A program made the translations under genes and the position numbers. From positions 48,961 to 112,960 of the forward strand of contig NZ_JAIXSV010000057.1 of NCBI RefSeq assembly GCF_027484505.1: 64,000 nt of DNA, read 5' to 3'. Source of the stretch: Asticcacaulis sp. GTDB taxonomy: Bacteria > Pseudomonadota > Alphaproteobacteria > Caulobacterales > Caulobacteraceae. The stretch's first letter is position 1; each line of letters begins with the position of its first letter. Below, piece after piece: positions 23,554 through 33,488 of the stretch. The notes beneath the pieces were generated by a model, which saw only the letters and a list, made by a program, of their open reading frames with translations, was not told where the DNA came from and made no database searches.

Positions 23554-26112
23554 CTACCAGGCCTTGGTCACAGTCAGGCTGATCTGGCGACCCATGGCCG
23601 AGGCGTTCGTGCTATCGAACGTGATGCCCTGGCCCACGAGCCCGGGGCTCCTGGCGTAAGGCGGCGCCTTATCGAAGAGATTGGACGCGGCCAGCGAGAT
23701 TTTCAGGCCGGATGTGAGGGCCTGACCCCGCTCGAACACATATCCGACATTGGCGTCCACGGTCGTCCAGGAGGCAATGCGGTATTCGGGTACGACGCCC
23801 GTGTCGCGCGATACAGACACGTAATTGGCTATGGCGTTGACCGTCAAACCGCCACGTTGCCAGGACAAGCCCCCGCGCGCTTTAAAATCCGGCACGTTGA
23901 AAATGGTGCCCGACAATTCCTGCGACGGCACGGTCGAAATGGTCTGCTGCTCAAGCTTGACCCATGAGCCGTTGGCAAACAGGTTCAGACGGCCCTCTGC
24001 CCAATCAAAGCCCTGGCGATAGGACACATCGACGCCGGAAACCGTTTGGGCCGCCGCATTTGTGTTCGCACTGCGAATAAAGGCAATCACCCCCGCAGGA
24101 TCATAAGGACCCGATGCAAAATTGTAAAAGAGATCGGCCTCGGCCATAGCTGCATTTTGCTCAGCGACGGTGGGGTTATATTTTACAAACGGCGCATAGA
24201 TGGGATCAGAGAGGATCGCGGTGATATTTGAGATCGGCACAACGACGCGGTCGGTGTAATCGATCTTGAACCAGGTGGTGCCTAGGGTAAGGCTGTCGAT
24301 CTGAGCTGGTTGGTATTCTACGCCGAATGTCACTGACTCTGACCGTTCCGGCTTCAGGTCGGGGTTCCCCCCTTGCGTCATCAAAATGGTGCCGGTGGCG
24401 GGTCCCCCCACAAAGGCCGCGTCACGCAGGACCAGAGATTTGGCGTTGTACATCTGGAGGAAGGTCGGGGCCTTAAACGACTTGCCCCAGGTCGATCTGA
24501 CAATGACACCCTCAACCGGGACATAGCGCAGGCCGACGCGCGGATTGCGGCTCTGGCCGAAGTCGCTGTAGTCCTCCACCCGGGCCGACAAATTGAGCTC
24601 AAGCGCATGCAGCCCGGTTCGGGTGTCTGATCGCGCGACGAGGGGCGCGTGCGCTTCGCCGTACAGGTAATCGACTGTGCGGGACCGGTCCTGATAGCCG
24701 GAGGTACCTGCATAGCCTCGGACGAAGGCTTCTTCACGCCGTCCTCCGCCCACAGCCACTTTCACGGGCCCGGACGGCAAGGTGAAGGCCACCCCGTCAG
24801 CCGTCAACTCAAGCGAGCGCAGGGTGTTTTTGGTGATGTTGTTTAGGGTAATACCATAAGCGGGATAGCGGATGTGATTGCTGTTGCGGCTGCCCGAGGC
24901 CACGCCGGTCAAGTGCAGCTTCCAGTCCCGCGGGAGCCTGGCGTCGAAGGTCAGCGCCGTCGAATAGCTCGGTGTCGCAAACGCAATGACGGATTCCGGT
25001 GAGGTGCTGGAATACTGGACGGTGTAGTGGGTTTTGCGCTCATTGACGAGGCCATCGAAGGTGACGGACAGATAGTCGTTGAAGGTGTGCCCGGCCCCGA
25101 TGAAGGCCGAGGCGCGCTTCATGTAGGGCATCAGAGAATAGGTCGGAGGCGCCGAAGCCGTGACCTCACGATCGGCTGCGGTAACTTCGCCTTGCCGTGA
25201 CACCTCAAAACTCGCGAACAGGTATGAGTTCGAAGAATTGACCCCGCTTAAGAGCGACCAGGTCTGCTCCGATCCGCCCCCTTCGGCGGTCACGCCCACT
25301 CGCCCGCTGATTTCGGTACCGCTGTAATTGCGGCGCAGAACGATGTTAGTGACACCGGCGACAGCATCTGATCCGTAGATGGCGGAGGCGCCGTCGGTCA
25401 CGACCTCTACCCGTTGCACGACACCCAGCGGCACGCCTGAGATGTCAGACGCCTGAAAATGACCATCGGCGGCCATCCGATGCCCGTTCAGTAGCACGAG
25501 GGTGGCATCTGAGCCGAGGCCGCGGAGATTGACAGTTGAGGCGCTGGAAAAGTTGGAGTTGTTCACATTGGTTGTGGCGGCAGCGATAACCCCCGGGTTC
25601 TGTCCGCCCGAAAAGTTCTCCGGCAAGGACCGCATAATGTCCCCGATCTGGGAGTAACCTGATTGCTCGATATCCTTGCGTGTGACGGTGTGCACTGGCG
25701 AGGTGGGATTCCCCCCTCGAATGTGGGTGCCGGTGACGATCACCTCCACCGCCTCGTCTCCCGCCCCTGCCAAAGGGCTTTTAACCACCCGAAGCGAGAT
25801 GGTTTTCTCATCCTGCCGGGCCACTTCGAGGTTAGTACCGGCGAGGATCAGTTTCAGGGCTTCTTCGCGCGTATATTCGCCCTTGATCGCTGGCACTCGA
25901 CCGACATCGGCGGCTTCATAAGGAAACAGGATTTGCAAGCCGGCCTGCTGAGCAAAATCGTTTAGGGCCTTGGCCGCACTCTCAGAAGGAATGTCGAGTT
26001 TGTACTTAGGTTCCTGCGCATAAGCAGGCGCAGCGCAAACAAGCGCGGCAGCCAACGCGATGGCAGCCAGAGAGACTGATGAGCGGTACTTTCGGTTCGA
26101 GACAGGTGTCAT
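23554..26112 (-). CDS. TonB-dependent receptor with STN signalling domain (lasso-associated)
   Basis: This outer-membrane receptor probably imports or senses the lasso peptide (or its ligand complex). The 852-residue precursor has a signal peptide ending AYA (about residue 32). An STN domain follows (YKLDIPSESAAKALNDFAQQ..., residues about 36-105), as in FecA-type transducers that contact an anti-sigma factor in the periplasm. A plug (YSQIGDIMRSLPENFSGG) and a long beta-barrel ending in an aromatic C-terminus (KAW) complete it. The presence of STN predicts a FecR/FecI partner; a pair lies at 44350-46200, separated by the defence block. The ATG at 26112 follows AGGGG. Confidence 0.93.
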   Translation of the reverse strand: MTPVSNRKYRSSVSLAAIALAAALVCAAPAYAQEPKYKLDIPSESAAKALNDFAQQAGLQILFPYEAADVGRVPAIKGEYTREEALKLILAGTNLEVARQDEKTISLRVVKSPLAGAGDEAVEVIVTGTHIRGGNPTSPVHTVTRKDIEQSGYSQIGDIMRSLPENFSGGQNPGVIAAATTNVNNSNFSSASTVNLRGLGSDATLVLLNGHRMAADGHFQASDISGVPLGVVQRVEVVTDGASAIYGSDAVAGVTNIVLRRNYSGTEISGRVGVTAEGGGSEQTWSLLSGVNSSNSYLFASFEVSRQGEVTAADREVTASAPPTYSLMPYMKRASAFIGAGHTFNDYLSVTFDGLVNERKTHYTVQYSSTSPESVIAFATPSYSTALTFDARLPRDWKLHLTGVASGSRNSNHIRYPAYGITLNNITKNTLRSLELTADGVAFTLPSGPVKVAVGGGRREEAFVRGYAGTSGYQDRSRTVDYLYGEAHAPLVARSDTRTGLHALELNLSARVEDYSDFGQSRNPRVGLRYVPVEGVIVRSTWGKSFKAPTFLQMYNAKSLVLRDAAFVGGPATGTILMTQGGNPDLKPERSESVTFGVEYQPAQIDSLTLGTTWFKIDYTDRVVVPISNITAILSDPIYAPFVKYNPTVAEQNAAMAEADLFYNFASGPYDPAGVIAFIRSANTNAAAQTVSGVDVSYRQGFDWAEGRLNLFANGSWVKLEQQTISTVPSQELSGTIFNVPDFKARGGLSWQRGGLTVNAIANYVSVSRDTGVVPEYRIASWTTVDANVGYVFERGQALTSGLKISLAASNLFDKAPPYARSPGLVGQGITFDSTNASAMGRQISLTVTKAW

Positions 26113-26409
26113 ATTTTTCCCCTAGCCCACGCCAGAACAGGCGTGTCAGGCGATGGCGTCCTGTCACAAATCCGTCTCCACACCCCCAAACACATTTTCT
26201 CCTTTTCTTGACGTGCTCGAATGAGCACGCAGCCGTTAGAAAAGGAAGTTAGAATAGCCACGCAGTGGCACCAAAGCGCGGCTAGTCAGAGACTAAGCAT
26301 GCCACTAAAAATTTTGAGTGACTCAGTGCAACTTTCCAAGGCGCCCTTCCCTTTTTTTCGGTTGAAAAATTGAAGCCACCCAAGATTCTTTGAGGCCGCG
26401 CAATCCTAC
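26113..26409 (-). promoter_or_regulatory. Upstream region of the TonB receptor operon with two dyads
   Basis: The gap holds no gene. A hairpin CACGCC-AGAACA-GGCGTG (26128-26145) lies in the likely 5' UTR, 16 bp from the ATG. A second dyad, CGTGCTC-GAAT-GAGCACG (26212-26229), sits about 100 bp upstream and is a candidate operator. A confident ECF-type promoter could not be read by eye. Confidence 0.5.
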
Positions 26410-27402
26410 CTAAATCATACCTTCAGGATTGAATTGCTCAACGGATAGAGGTTTAAAGCCATCCTTTTTGCTCCAATTCATATGCCCTCCCAGTCGCTCT
26501 ATTACTGCAGTTGCCTCGGTCCACTTCAAGTTAACTTGGTCAAGAGCCTGCACACTTACCTTCACGTGCAATAGCGGTTGCGACTCGATATGCCCCGTCG
26601 AAGGATCGAGCAGATCACCATGAACAACAACCTCCACTGCATCGACGGGGACGACCTGGAGAAACTCTATTGCGACCCGTAAACCGCTCGAACAGATATT
26701 TTCCCGATATATCTCCTGTATTCTCCCTTTAGGTATTGCCTTGATAGACGCCTTGCCCGACTGTAGCAGCGTAATGGACTGGGTCGGCATATCTTCAAGT
26801 TCAAGCCCGTCTGCGAGTGCCACGATCCGCCCGTCCTCGTGGTGAAACAGATCGAGACCCTCGATACAAAAGGGAAGATCATCCAGAGCCGAAAACCGGT
26901 TCAGGGCAGTTGTCACGGCGTCAGGCTGCAGAGCGATAACACGCTTAGCAAAAGCAATATCATCATTGTAGGCCTTCACCTTGGCTATGCTATCGGCTAA
27001 CGCCTGGTCGTCGGATGCTATCGCGGTTTCAATTGCCCGCTCAAGCTTTTGACGTTGCCCGCTCTCCAACCCAAATGTCTTGGCAAACCAGCCGGGTCGG
27101 TACGACCTCAAAGCTTCCCGGGCGACATTTTCGTTGACGTCGACCCGCCCAGGGATGGATTTTTGCGGTGCGCATGCCCTTGTGGCCCAATCGATGCGCG
27201 AAAAGCTCACGCGGTGACTGCCTGTCAGCGCCTCAATCATTTCTTCGTATTCAGCCACGGCGTCCGCCGCTGCCTCAAGCATTTCCAGCTTTTGCGCCGC
27301 TTTTTCGTGAGCGAGTCTTTGCCGCTGAGCACGTTTCGCGCCACGGTCAATTGCACGCATCGTCCGCATCACGCCCCGGCTAGCCTGTCGGTATGTAACC
27401 AT
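26410..27402 (-). CDS. Unrecognised protein at the edge of the defence block
   Basis: The 330-residue protein has a basic, coiled-coil N-terminus (residues about 1-60, rich in Arg, Lys, Glu and Ala) and a mixed alpha/beta C-terminal half without a recognised motif. There is no signal peptide or membrane segment. It is transcribed divergently from the helicase-SbcDC operon, with 143 bp and a 12-bp palindrome between the starts, so the two units may share regulation. Codon use is similar to the neighbours. A function in defence is suggested only by location. The family was not recognised. Confidence 0.65.
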   Translation of the reverse strand: MVTYRQASRGVMRTMRAIDRGAKRAQRQRLAHEKAAQKLEMLEAAADAVAEYEEMIEALTGSHRVSFSRIDWATRACAPQKSIPGRVDVNENVAREALRSYRPGWFAKTFGLESGQRQKLERAIETAIASDDQALADSIAKVKAYNDDIAFAKRVIALQPDAVTTALNRFSALDDLPFCIEGLDLFHHEDGRIVALADGLELEDMPTQSITLLQSGKASIKAIPKGRIQEIYRENICSSGLRVAIEFLQVVPVDAVEVVVHGDLLDPSTGHIESQPLLHVKVSVQALDQVNLKWTEATAVIERLGGHMNWSKKDGFKPLSVEQFNPEGMI

Positions 27403-27430
27403 CCCCAGCTTTTCCCCTTTTCGCCTTTTC

Positions 27431-27442
27431 CCACTTCGAAGT
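27431..27442. promoter_or_regulatory. Palindrome between divergent defence genes
   Basis: CACTTCGAAGTG is a perfect 12-bp palindrome in the intergenic region between the orphan gene and the helicase operon. It is a candidate operator; its short length makes the call tentative. Confidence 0.35.
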
Positions 27443-27545
27443 GCGAGGATCTAATGCGTGGTCAATTTCTTCGCTAGATTTGACCCTTGCCTCACGGTTG
27501 TAAGTTTTGCATAAAAACAAACCATTGGTAGCGGGGAGGCGCAAT

Positions 27546-30500
27546 ATGTCAACAACCTATGAAACGCCGGAAGTTCAAACCGTCGACTCGCGCTGGATCA
27601 CCCACGACTTCGCCCCATCGCTGACGTACGCGTCGTTCCAGAACGCCATTCCAGCGCTCCGATCAATAGCCATCGTCAACCAACGCGAGATTGATCTCAG
27701 CGACCTCGAGCTTGAACTTGTCTCGCAGCCCGGCTTTATACGCTCGAAAAGTTGGCGGATTGATCACTTAGGCGTCGGTCAAACGCTGCCCCTCTCCGAC
27801 CGTAGACTCACCCTGGACGCCAACTATCTGGCCGGCCTTAATGAAGCCGAGCGGGGCACGATACACCTCGTCCTTCGGACAGATACCGAGGTATTGGAAA
27901 CGCAGGAGTTGCCCATTCGCCTGCTCGCCCGCGATGAGTGGGGTGGATCCTCGGATATGGCTCAACTCCTACCTGCCTTTGTCATGCCGAATGATCCGGG
28001 CGTTACCCGGGTGCTTAAGGCCGCCGCCGATCAACTGGCCAATAACGGCCACCCTTCCGGGCTCGACGGGTACCAGTCAGGATCTCCAGAGCGCGCGTTC
28101 TTGCTCACCGCGTCGATCTACACGGCCGTTTGCGACTTGGGTCTGCACTACGCGGAGCCCCCCGCTAGCTTCGAGAGTGTCGGACAAAAAATTCGCCGCC
28201 CATCCGTACAAATTGCACATGGCCTGGCTACCTGCCTTGACACAACAGTTCTGTTGGCCGCCGCGATGGAGGGCGCAGGGCTTCATCCGGTGATTCTTCT
28301 CTTTTCGGGCCACGCCGCTGTCGGGGTCTGGCTGACCAAGAGAACCCTAAGCAATACAATTGAATTCGATGACATGGATATCCGCAAGGCCATTGCATCC
28401 AAAGAGTTATTGGTCTTTGAGACTACCGGCGTCACGCATCGTCCGGCCATGGGTCTAGCACAGGCCACCGAAAGCCTCGCCCGTCGCATGGCTGATGTCG
28501 ACACGTCGGGCTTTGTCGCCGCGCTTGATATTCGCCGGGCGCGCAGCGGGGGCATTACACCCTTAGCGTCTCATGAGGCGCTGGAAGTCAAAGAGCTCAC
28601 GAACGAGATCGTTTCCTCGACCACTTTCCCTCAGGTGCCCCTAGCCGGGGATCTACCGAAAGAATGGGAAGATATCAAACCGACAACGGCGAACGGTCGC
28701 ATTGATCGTTGGCAGAAAAAGCTACTCGATCTAACCCTACGAAACCGCCTGCTCAATTTTCCGGATTCGCGCAAGACTATCCCGTTCCTATGCACGGATG
28801 TGTCTTTTCTCGAAGATCGCCTCGCCGCAGGCCATTCCATCCATTTGATTTCTTTACCCCAACAAAACCCGATGGGGGAGCGTGATGAAACCCTTTACCG
28901 TGAGGTCCGCGGGCGCGATATTCATCGGGAGTTTGCAACTCAGGCGCTGGAGCGTGATGAACTGCCATCCCCTCTGGACGCTAAAGGCCTCGAGGCCCGT
29001 CTGATCGAGCTCCACCGTCAAGCTCGCAGTGACCTTGCCGAAAGCGGAACGAATACCCTGTTCCTGGCTGTGGGCTTCCTGCGTTGGAAAAAGAGCGCGA
29101 CGGATGCCCGCACCTACCGGGCACCTTTGCTGCTTGTGCCCGTTAAATTAGAACGAAAGAGCGCCTCATCCCGTTTTACCCTCGCCTACCATGAAGACGA
29201 GCCGCGCTTCAACGCAACTCTCTTGCAGTTTCTGGAACGCGATTTCGATCTCAAACTCCCGCAGTTTGCCGGAGAGCTACCCCAAGACGAGTCCGGCATC
29301 GACGTGCCCAGAATCTTGGGTCTGATGCGTCAGGCCATTCGCGACGTTCCAGGCATGGAAGTAATCGATGAAACGGCTCTGTCGACCTTTTCCTTCGCTA
29401 AGTATCTGATGTGGAAGGATTTAACAGATCGCACCGACGCCTTGCGAGGGAACCGCGTCGTACGTCATCTAATCGACACGCCTGACCAACCGTTCGACAC
29501 TGGCGGCACCTTCCGTGAAGAGCGTGAGCTCGATCACTGCGCGCCTGCCGATATAATTGCCCTTCTTCCTGCGGACTCTTCGCAGATTGCGGCAAGTCTA
29601 GCGGCAGCCGACGGGCGTGATTTTGTAATTGTGGGCCCTCCCGGCACCGGCAAGAGCCAGACAATCGCGAATATGATCGCCAACTGTCTGGCAGGCGGAA
29701 AGACAGTGCTTTTTGTGGCTGAGAAGACAGCTGCACTTGATGTGGTCTACCGGCGTCTACGCGAGCATGGGCTGGGCGACCATTGCCTGGAGTTGCACTC
29801 CAATAAGGCAGATCGTCGCCGCTTCCTCACTCAGTTGCGCGTATCCTGGGAAAGCCAGCGACAAGGTCTCGGAAACTGGGTTGAGATTAATGACAAACTG
29901 CGCGTACGTCGGGACCAGTTGAACGCCTATGTAAAAGCCCTGCATCAACCCGCAGGGAATGGACTGACGGCATTCCAAGCTATGGGAATAGCACTCAAAA
30001 ACTCAACCCGGCACGCACCCAAGCTGCAGTGGGGGGGAAAGGATAGTCACAACAAGGCAGAACGTGAGGGCCTTGCCGAGATCGCGGCGGAACTCGGCCG
30101 TGTCTGGCAAGCCATGGAACGTCGCCCCGGTTTGCAGCACCTGAATGCGGTGGAGTGGTCGTCATCGTGGCAAGACACTCTGATCGATCAGGTTCAGGCC
30201 CTGCGAGAGACCGCTGACACCCTTCACTGTCTAACAGAGCCGTTCACCGCCGCTCTCGGTCTCGCAATGGGTAACGCAACCCTGCAGGATTTGGAACGAC
30301 TGGGCCACCTCGCCAACCTGCTCGTTGAACATGCCGGAACGGACCTCAGCGTCATGTTTGACGTTGAATTTTCGGCCCTCCGACCGGCCCTTTCAAAACT
30401 TGACAGTGACCTGCGCGAATTCCTGGCAACTGAGGCCGAACTCTCCGTTGCCTACCCTCGCGATGGTCTTGCTCAAATTCCAGTCACTTCTCTCGACGCG

Positions 30501-33488
30501 TCATGGCGTCAGGCTGTTTCGGCCATCTGGCCGCTGAGTGTGTTCAAGCAAGGTGCTGTACGAAAGCAGTTGCAAATGTACGCGTCAGGTGGCGTGCCCC
30601 GCCCCGGTGACGATCTGCCTAGACTTGGCCGTCTACAGGTCCGCTTAGACGCCATACTCGCGAATGCCCTTGCTGAACGCAATGTGCCCTATGCTGGCCT
30701 CGACACCAATGTCACCGAACTCGATCGCCGGCTGTCAGTAGCTGAACAAATGCGTGATGCCATTCGCCGCCTGAATCGACCGCTCGACGAGGGCAAAGCC
30801 ATCATTGCGCACCTTCAGCCCCTTCTGAGTCACGCGGACCGTGACGCTTCTTTGTTCGAGCGGGCTAACGCCTTCGCGCGGGCCCACGCCCGCTTTACCG
30901 AGGCGTTACGCCAGTTCAACCGTCAGGCCGAGCGCGATCTGGTCTTCGCTGATAAGGCGTCTGAGGTCGTCCAACCGGCTTTGACAGGGATAGTGGAAGC
31001 TATGGACGGACTTTTGTCGGCACGGCATCTTATCCGCGACTGGACGGCTTGGTGCGCCTTGCGTAACCGTGCCGAAGTTCGCGGACTTTCGCCTCTGATC
31101 CATGATCTTGAAGCGGGCATGATAGCACCGGCAGACACGGAAGCGGCGTTCCATCTCGCCTATGCGCGCTGGTGGTTACCGCTGGCATTGGACGCGGATC
31201 CCATCTTGCGCGAATTTCGCCGGTTCCAACATGAACATGCCATTGAAGATTTCCGGCACCTTGATGATCTTGTCCGTAAGGCGGCAACCGCCCGGGTTAT
31301 CGCAGCGGTTTCGCACGACCTGCCGGAGGTACAAAGCGTCCCCCGTAAATCCGAACTCGGGCTCCTGCGCCACCAGATGGAACTTCAAAAGCCAAGCCGC
31401 ACAATTCGCGAAATGATCGGGGCCTTGCCAACTGCGTTTTCGAAGCTCGCTCCGTGCATGCTCATGTCTCCCCTGTCGATTGCCCAGTATCTTCCACCTG
31501 ACAAGGCCCTTTTCGACGTCGTAATTTTCGACGAAGCCTCGCAGATCACCACTTGGGACGCGGTAGGCGCTATCGCCCGCGGTCGCCAGACCATCATTGT
31601 GGGCGACCCAAAACAACTGCCTCCCACCAATTTCTTCGGTCGAAATGAAGATGAGGGCGATGACGAGACGCCCGACCACGAAGTTGATATGGAGAGCATA
31701 CTGGACGAAGCTAAGGCATCCGGTATTCCAATGAGGGATCTGCGTTGGCACTACCGCAGCCGCAACGAGTCGCTTATTGCCTTCTCCAATCATCACTATT
31801 ACCAGAACCGCTTGATCACCTTCCCCTCGCCTGACGTCGAAGACCGTGCAGTTCAGTTGCGGACCGTCAAAAACGGCGTCTACGATAAAGGCAAAAGCCG
31901 CACCAATCCGATCGAAGCGCGCGCCGTCGCGGATGAGGCGGTCCGTCGTATGACTGAGTGGCTTGCCTTGCCGGAGACAGCGCGACCTACTCTCGGCATC
32001 ATCACCTTCAATAGTCAGCAGCAAGGTCTGATCATGGACCTCCTGGATGAGGCCCGTCGCAGACAGCCAGCGCTCGAATGGTTTTTTGCCGAAGACCGGA
32101 CTGAGGCCACGATAGTCAAGAACCTAGAAAACGTTCAGGGCGACGAGCGCGATGTGATCCTCTTTTCCATAACCTTCTGGAAAGACGCTGCGGGCAAGAC
32201 TTACATGGATTTCGGGGCGCTCAATCGTGATGGCGGTGAGCGCCGACTAAATGTCGCCGTAACGCGGGCCCGTCAGGAATTGATCGTCTTCTCTGGCTTC
32301 ACTGCCGATCAAGTTGATACCTCACGCACGAAGGCCGTCGGCGTTCACCATTTGAAAGCCTTCCTCGATTTTGCGGAGCGTGGCGCTGCCGCGCTTCCCA
32401 GCCAGGCACTCGACTCCGTCGGTGGCATTGAGTCCCCCTTTGAGGCCGCCGTGATTGAGGCACTCGAAGCAAGGGGTTGGCAGACCATCCCTCAGGTTGG
32501 CGTCTCAGGCTTTCGTATCGATATCGGCATCCGCCATCCGGACAGGCCTGGCGCTTACCTCGCGGGTGTGGAGTGCGACGGGGCGACCTATCATCGGGCC
32601 GCTACAGCGCGCGACCGTGACAAGGTTCGCGAGCAGGTGCTGACTGGCCTGGGCTGGGTCATTCTGCGTGTCTGGTCTACTGACTGGTGGTTTGACGCAA
32701 AAGGCGCCGCCGAACGGTTACATGATGCCCTTTCCGCTGCTCTGGAAGACAGTCGCACCCGGACTCCTTCTGACGCGGTCTCGAAAACTGAGCGCTGGGA
32801 TATGGGCCACGACGTCGAAGGCCAAGCGAGTATTGTTACTGACCCGGCTCCTGAACTCGTTCTCAACCCTACTGAGGGTATGCCCATTATCGAAAGCGAT
32901 GAAGTCATTAGCCCGGCTCTAAGTGCTGGCACGACAGCCGCCGATTTGGGGGGCAACGTAAGCAATGGCGTCGAAGTCGCGGTTCTCTATCAGATTAGTG
33001 ATCTTTCGGATCTCGGCCCAGACCCAGACCGGTTCCACGATTTCGACTACCGCCACACCCTCAAAGCTATGATCGACCGTATTATTGCTCTTGAAGCGCC
33101 CGTACGGGCCGACATTCTCGCACAACGGATTGCACGGGCACACGGCTGGCTGCGAACAGGGCCCAAAATTCGCGAACGCATTGACCTTTACATGCGCGAC
33201 GTCGAACGGGTGACCGAGTCCAGCGGTGAATTTATCTGGCGTAAAGGGACGGTGCACGACGTCATCACCTATCGCGCGGCTGTCAATCCGGAACTTCGTC
33301 GCCCCCCTGCGGATATAGCTCTGCCCGAGTTGGCGTCTATCGTTCTCGACAATCCTGACCTGTTTCTAACCCGTGATCCGGCACTTGAACTGGCCCGCCT
33401 CCTCGGGGTCGAGCGCCTGACCGCTTCCTCTCGCGCCAGACTGGATGAAGCGCTTGCCCACGCTCGTACGATCGGAGGGAATTCATGA
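27546..33488 (+). CDS. DUF4011/SF1 helicase with Vsr-like nuclease and DUF3320
   Basis: This 1980-residue protein is a multi-domain defence-type helicase. A DUF4011 segment starts with WQKKLLDLTLRNRLLNF (about residue 390). The SF1 helicase has Walker A GPPGTGKSQT (about residue 696), Walker B DEASQITTWD (about residue 1328), GDPKQLPPTNFF and the motif VI run NVAVTRAR (about residue 1569). A Vsr/DUF559-type nuclease domain follows (GFRIDIGIRHPDRPG and VECDGATYH, residues about 1655-1683), then DUF3320 (residues about 1835-1885). The ATG at 27546 is chosen over the TTG at 27507 because GGGGAGG lies 6 nt upstream. The stop overlaps the SbcD-like start by 4 bp. Similar helicase-Vsr proteins are known defence genes (Hhe type). 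Confidence 0.88.
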   Translation: MSTTYETPEVQTVDSRWITHDFAPSLTYASFQNAIPALRSIAIVNQREIDLSDLELELVSQPGFIRSKSWRIDHLGVGQTLPLSDRRLTLDANYLAGLNEAERGTIHLVLRTDTEVLETQELPIRLLARDEWGGSSDMAQLLPAFVMPNDPGVTRVLKAAADQLANNGHPSGLDGYQSGSPERAFLLTASIYTAVCDLGLHYAEPPASFESVGQKIRRPSVQIAHGLATCLDTTVLLAAAMEGAGLHPVILLFSGHAAVGVWLTKRTLSNTIEFDDMDIRKAIASKELLVFETTGVTHRPAMGLAQATESLARRMADVDTSGFVAALDIRRARSGGITPLASHEALEVKELTNEIVSSTTFPQVPLAGDLPKEWEDIKPTTANGRIDRWQKKLLDLTLRNRLLNFPDSRKTIPFLCTDVSFLEDRLAAGHSIHLISLPQQNPMGERDETLYREVRGRDIHREFATQALERDELPSPLDAKGLEARLIELHRQARSDLAESGTNTLFLAVGFLRWKKSATDARTYRAPLLLVPVKLERKSASSRFTLAYHEDEPRFNATLLQFLERDFDLKLPQFAGELPQDESGIDVPRILGLMRQAIRDVPGMEVIDETALSTFSFAKYLMWKDLTDRTDALRGNRVVRHLIDTPDQPFDTGGTFREERELDHCAPADIIALLPADSSQIAASLAAADGRDFVIVGPPGTGKSQTIANMIANCLAGGKTVLFVAEKTAALDVVYRRLREHGLGDHCLELHSNKADRRRFLTQLRVSWESQRQGLGNWVEINDKLRVRRDQLNAYVKALHQPAGNGLTAFQAMGIALKNSTRHAPKLQWGGKDSHNKAEREGLAEIAAELGRVWQAMERRPGLQHLNAVEWSSSWQDTLIDQVQALRETADTLHCLTEPFTAALGLAMGNATLQDLERLGHLANLLVEHAGTDLSVMFDVEFSALRPALSKLDSDLREFLATEAELSVAYPRDGLAQIPVTSLDASWRQAVSAIWPLSVFKQGAVRKQLQMYASGGVPRPGDDLPRLGRLQVRLDAILANALAERNVPYAGLDTNVTELDRRLSVAEQMRDAIRRLNRPLDEGKAIIAHLQPLLSHADRDASLFERANAFARAHARFTEALRQFNRQAERDLVFADKASEVVQPALTGIVEAMDGLLSARHLIRDWTAWCALRNRAEVRGLSPLIHDLEAGMIAPADTEAAFHLAYARWWLPLALDADPILREFRRFQHEHAIEDFRHLDDLVRKAATARVIAAVSHDLPEVQSVPRKSELGLLRHQMELQKPSRTIREMIGALPTAFSKLAPCMLMSPLSIAQYLPPDKALFDVVIFDEASQITTWDAVGAIARGRQTIIVGDPKQLPPTNFFGRNEDEGDDETPDHEVDMESILDEAKASGIPMRDLRWHYRSRNESLIAFSNHHYYQNRLITFPSPDVEDRAVQLRTVKNGVYDKGKSRTNPIEARAVADEAVRRMTEWLALPETARPTLGIITFNSQQQGLIMDLLDEARRRQPALEWFFAEDRTEATIVKNLENVQGDERDVILFSITFWKDAAGKTYMDFGALNRDGGERRLNVAVTRARQELIVFSGFTADQVDTSRTKAVGVHHLKAFLDFAERGAAALPSQALDSVGGIESPFEAAVIEALEARGWQTIPQVGVSGFRIDIGIRHPDRPGAYLAGVECDGATYHRAATARDRDKVREQVLTGLGWVILRVWSTDWWFDAKGAAERLHDALSAALEDSRTRTPSDAVSKTERWDMGHDVEGQASIVTDPAPELVLNPTEGMPIIESDEVISPALSAGTTAADLGGNVSNGVEVAVLYQISDLSDLGPDPDRFHDFDYRHTLKAMIDRIIALEAPVRADILAQRIARAHGWLRTGPKIRERIDLYMRDVERVTESSGEFIWRKGTVHDVITYRAAVNPELRRPPADIALPELASIVLDNPDLFLTRDPALELARLLGVERLTASSRARLDEALAHARTIGGNS

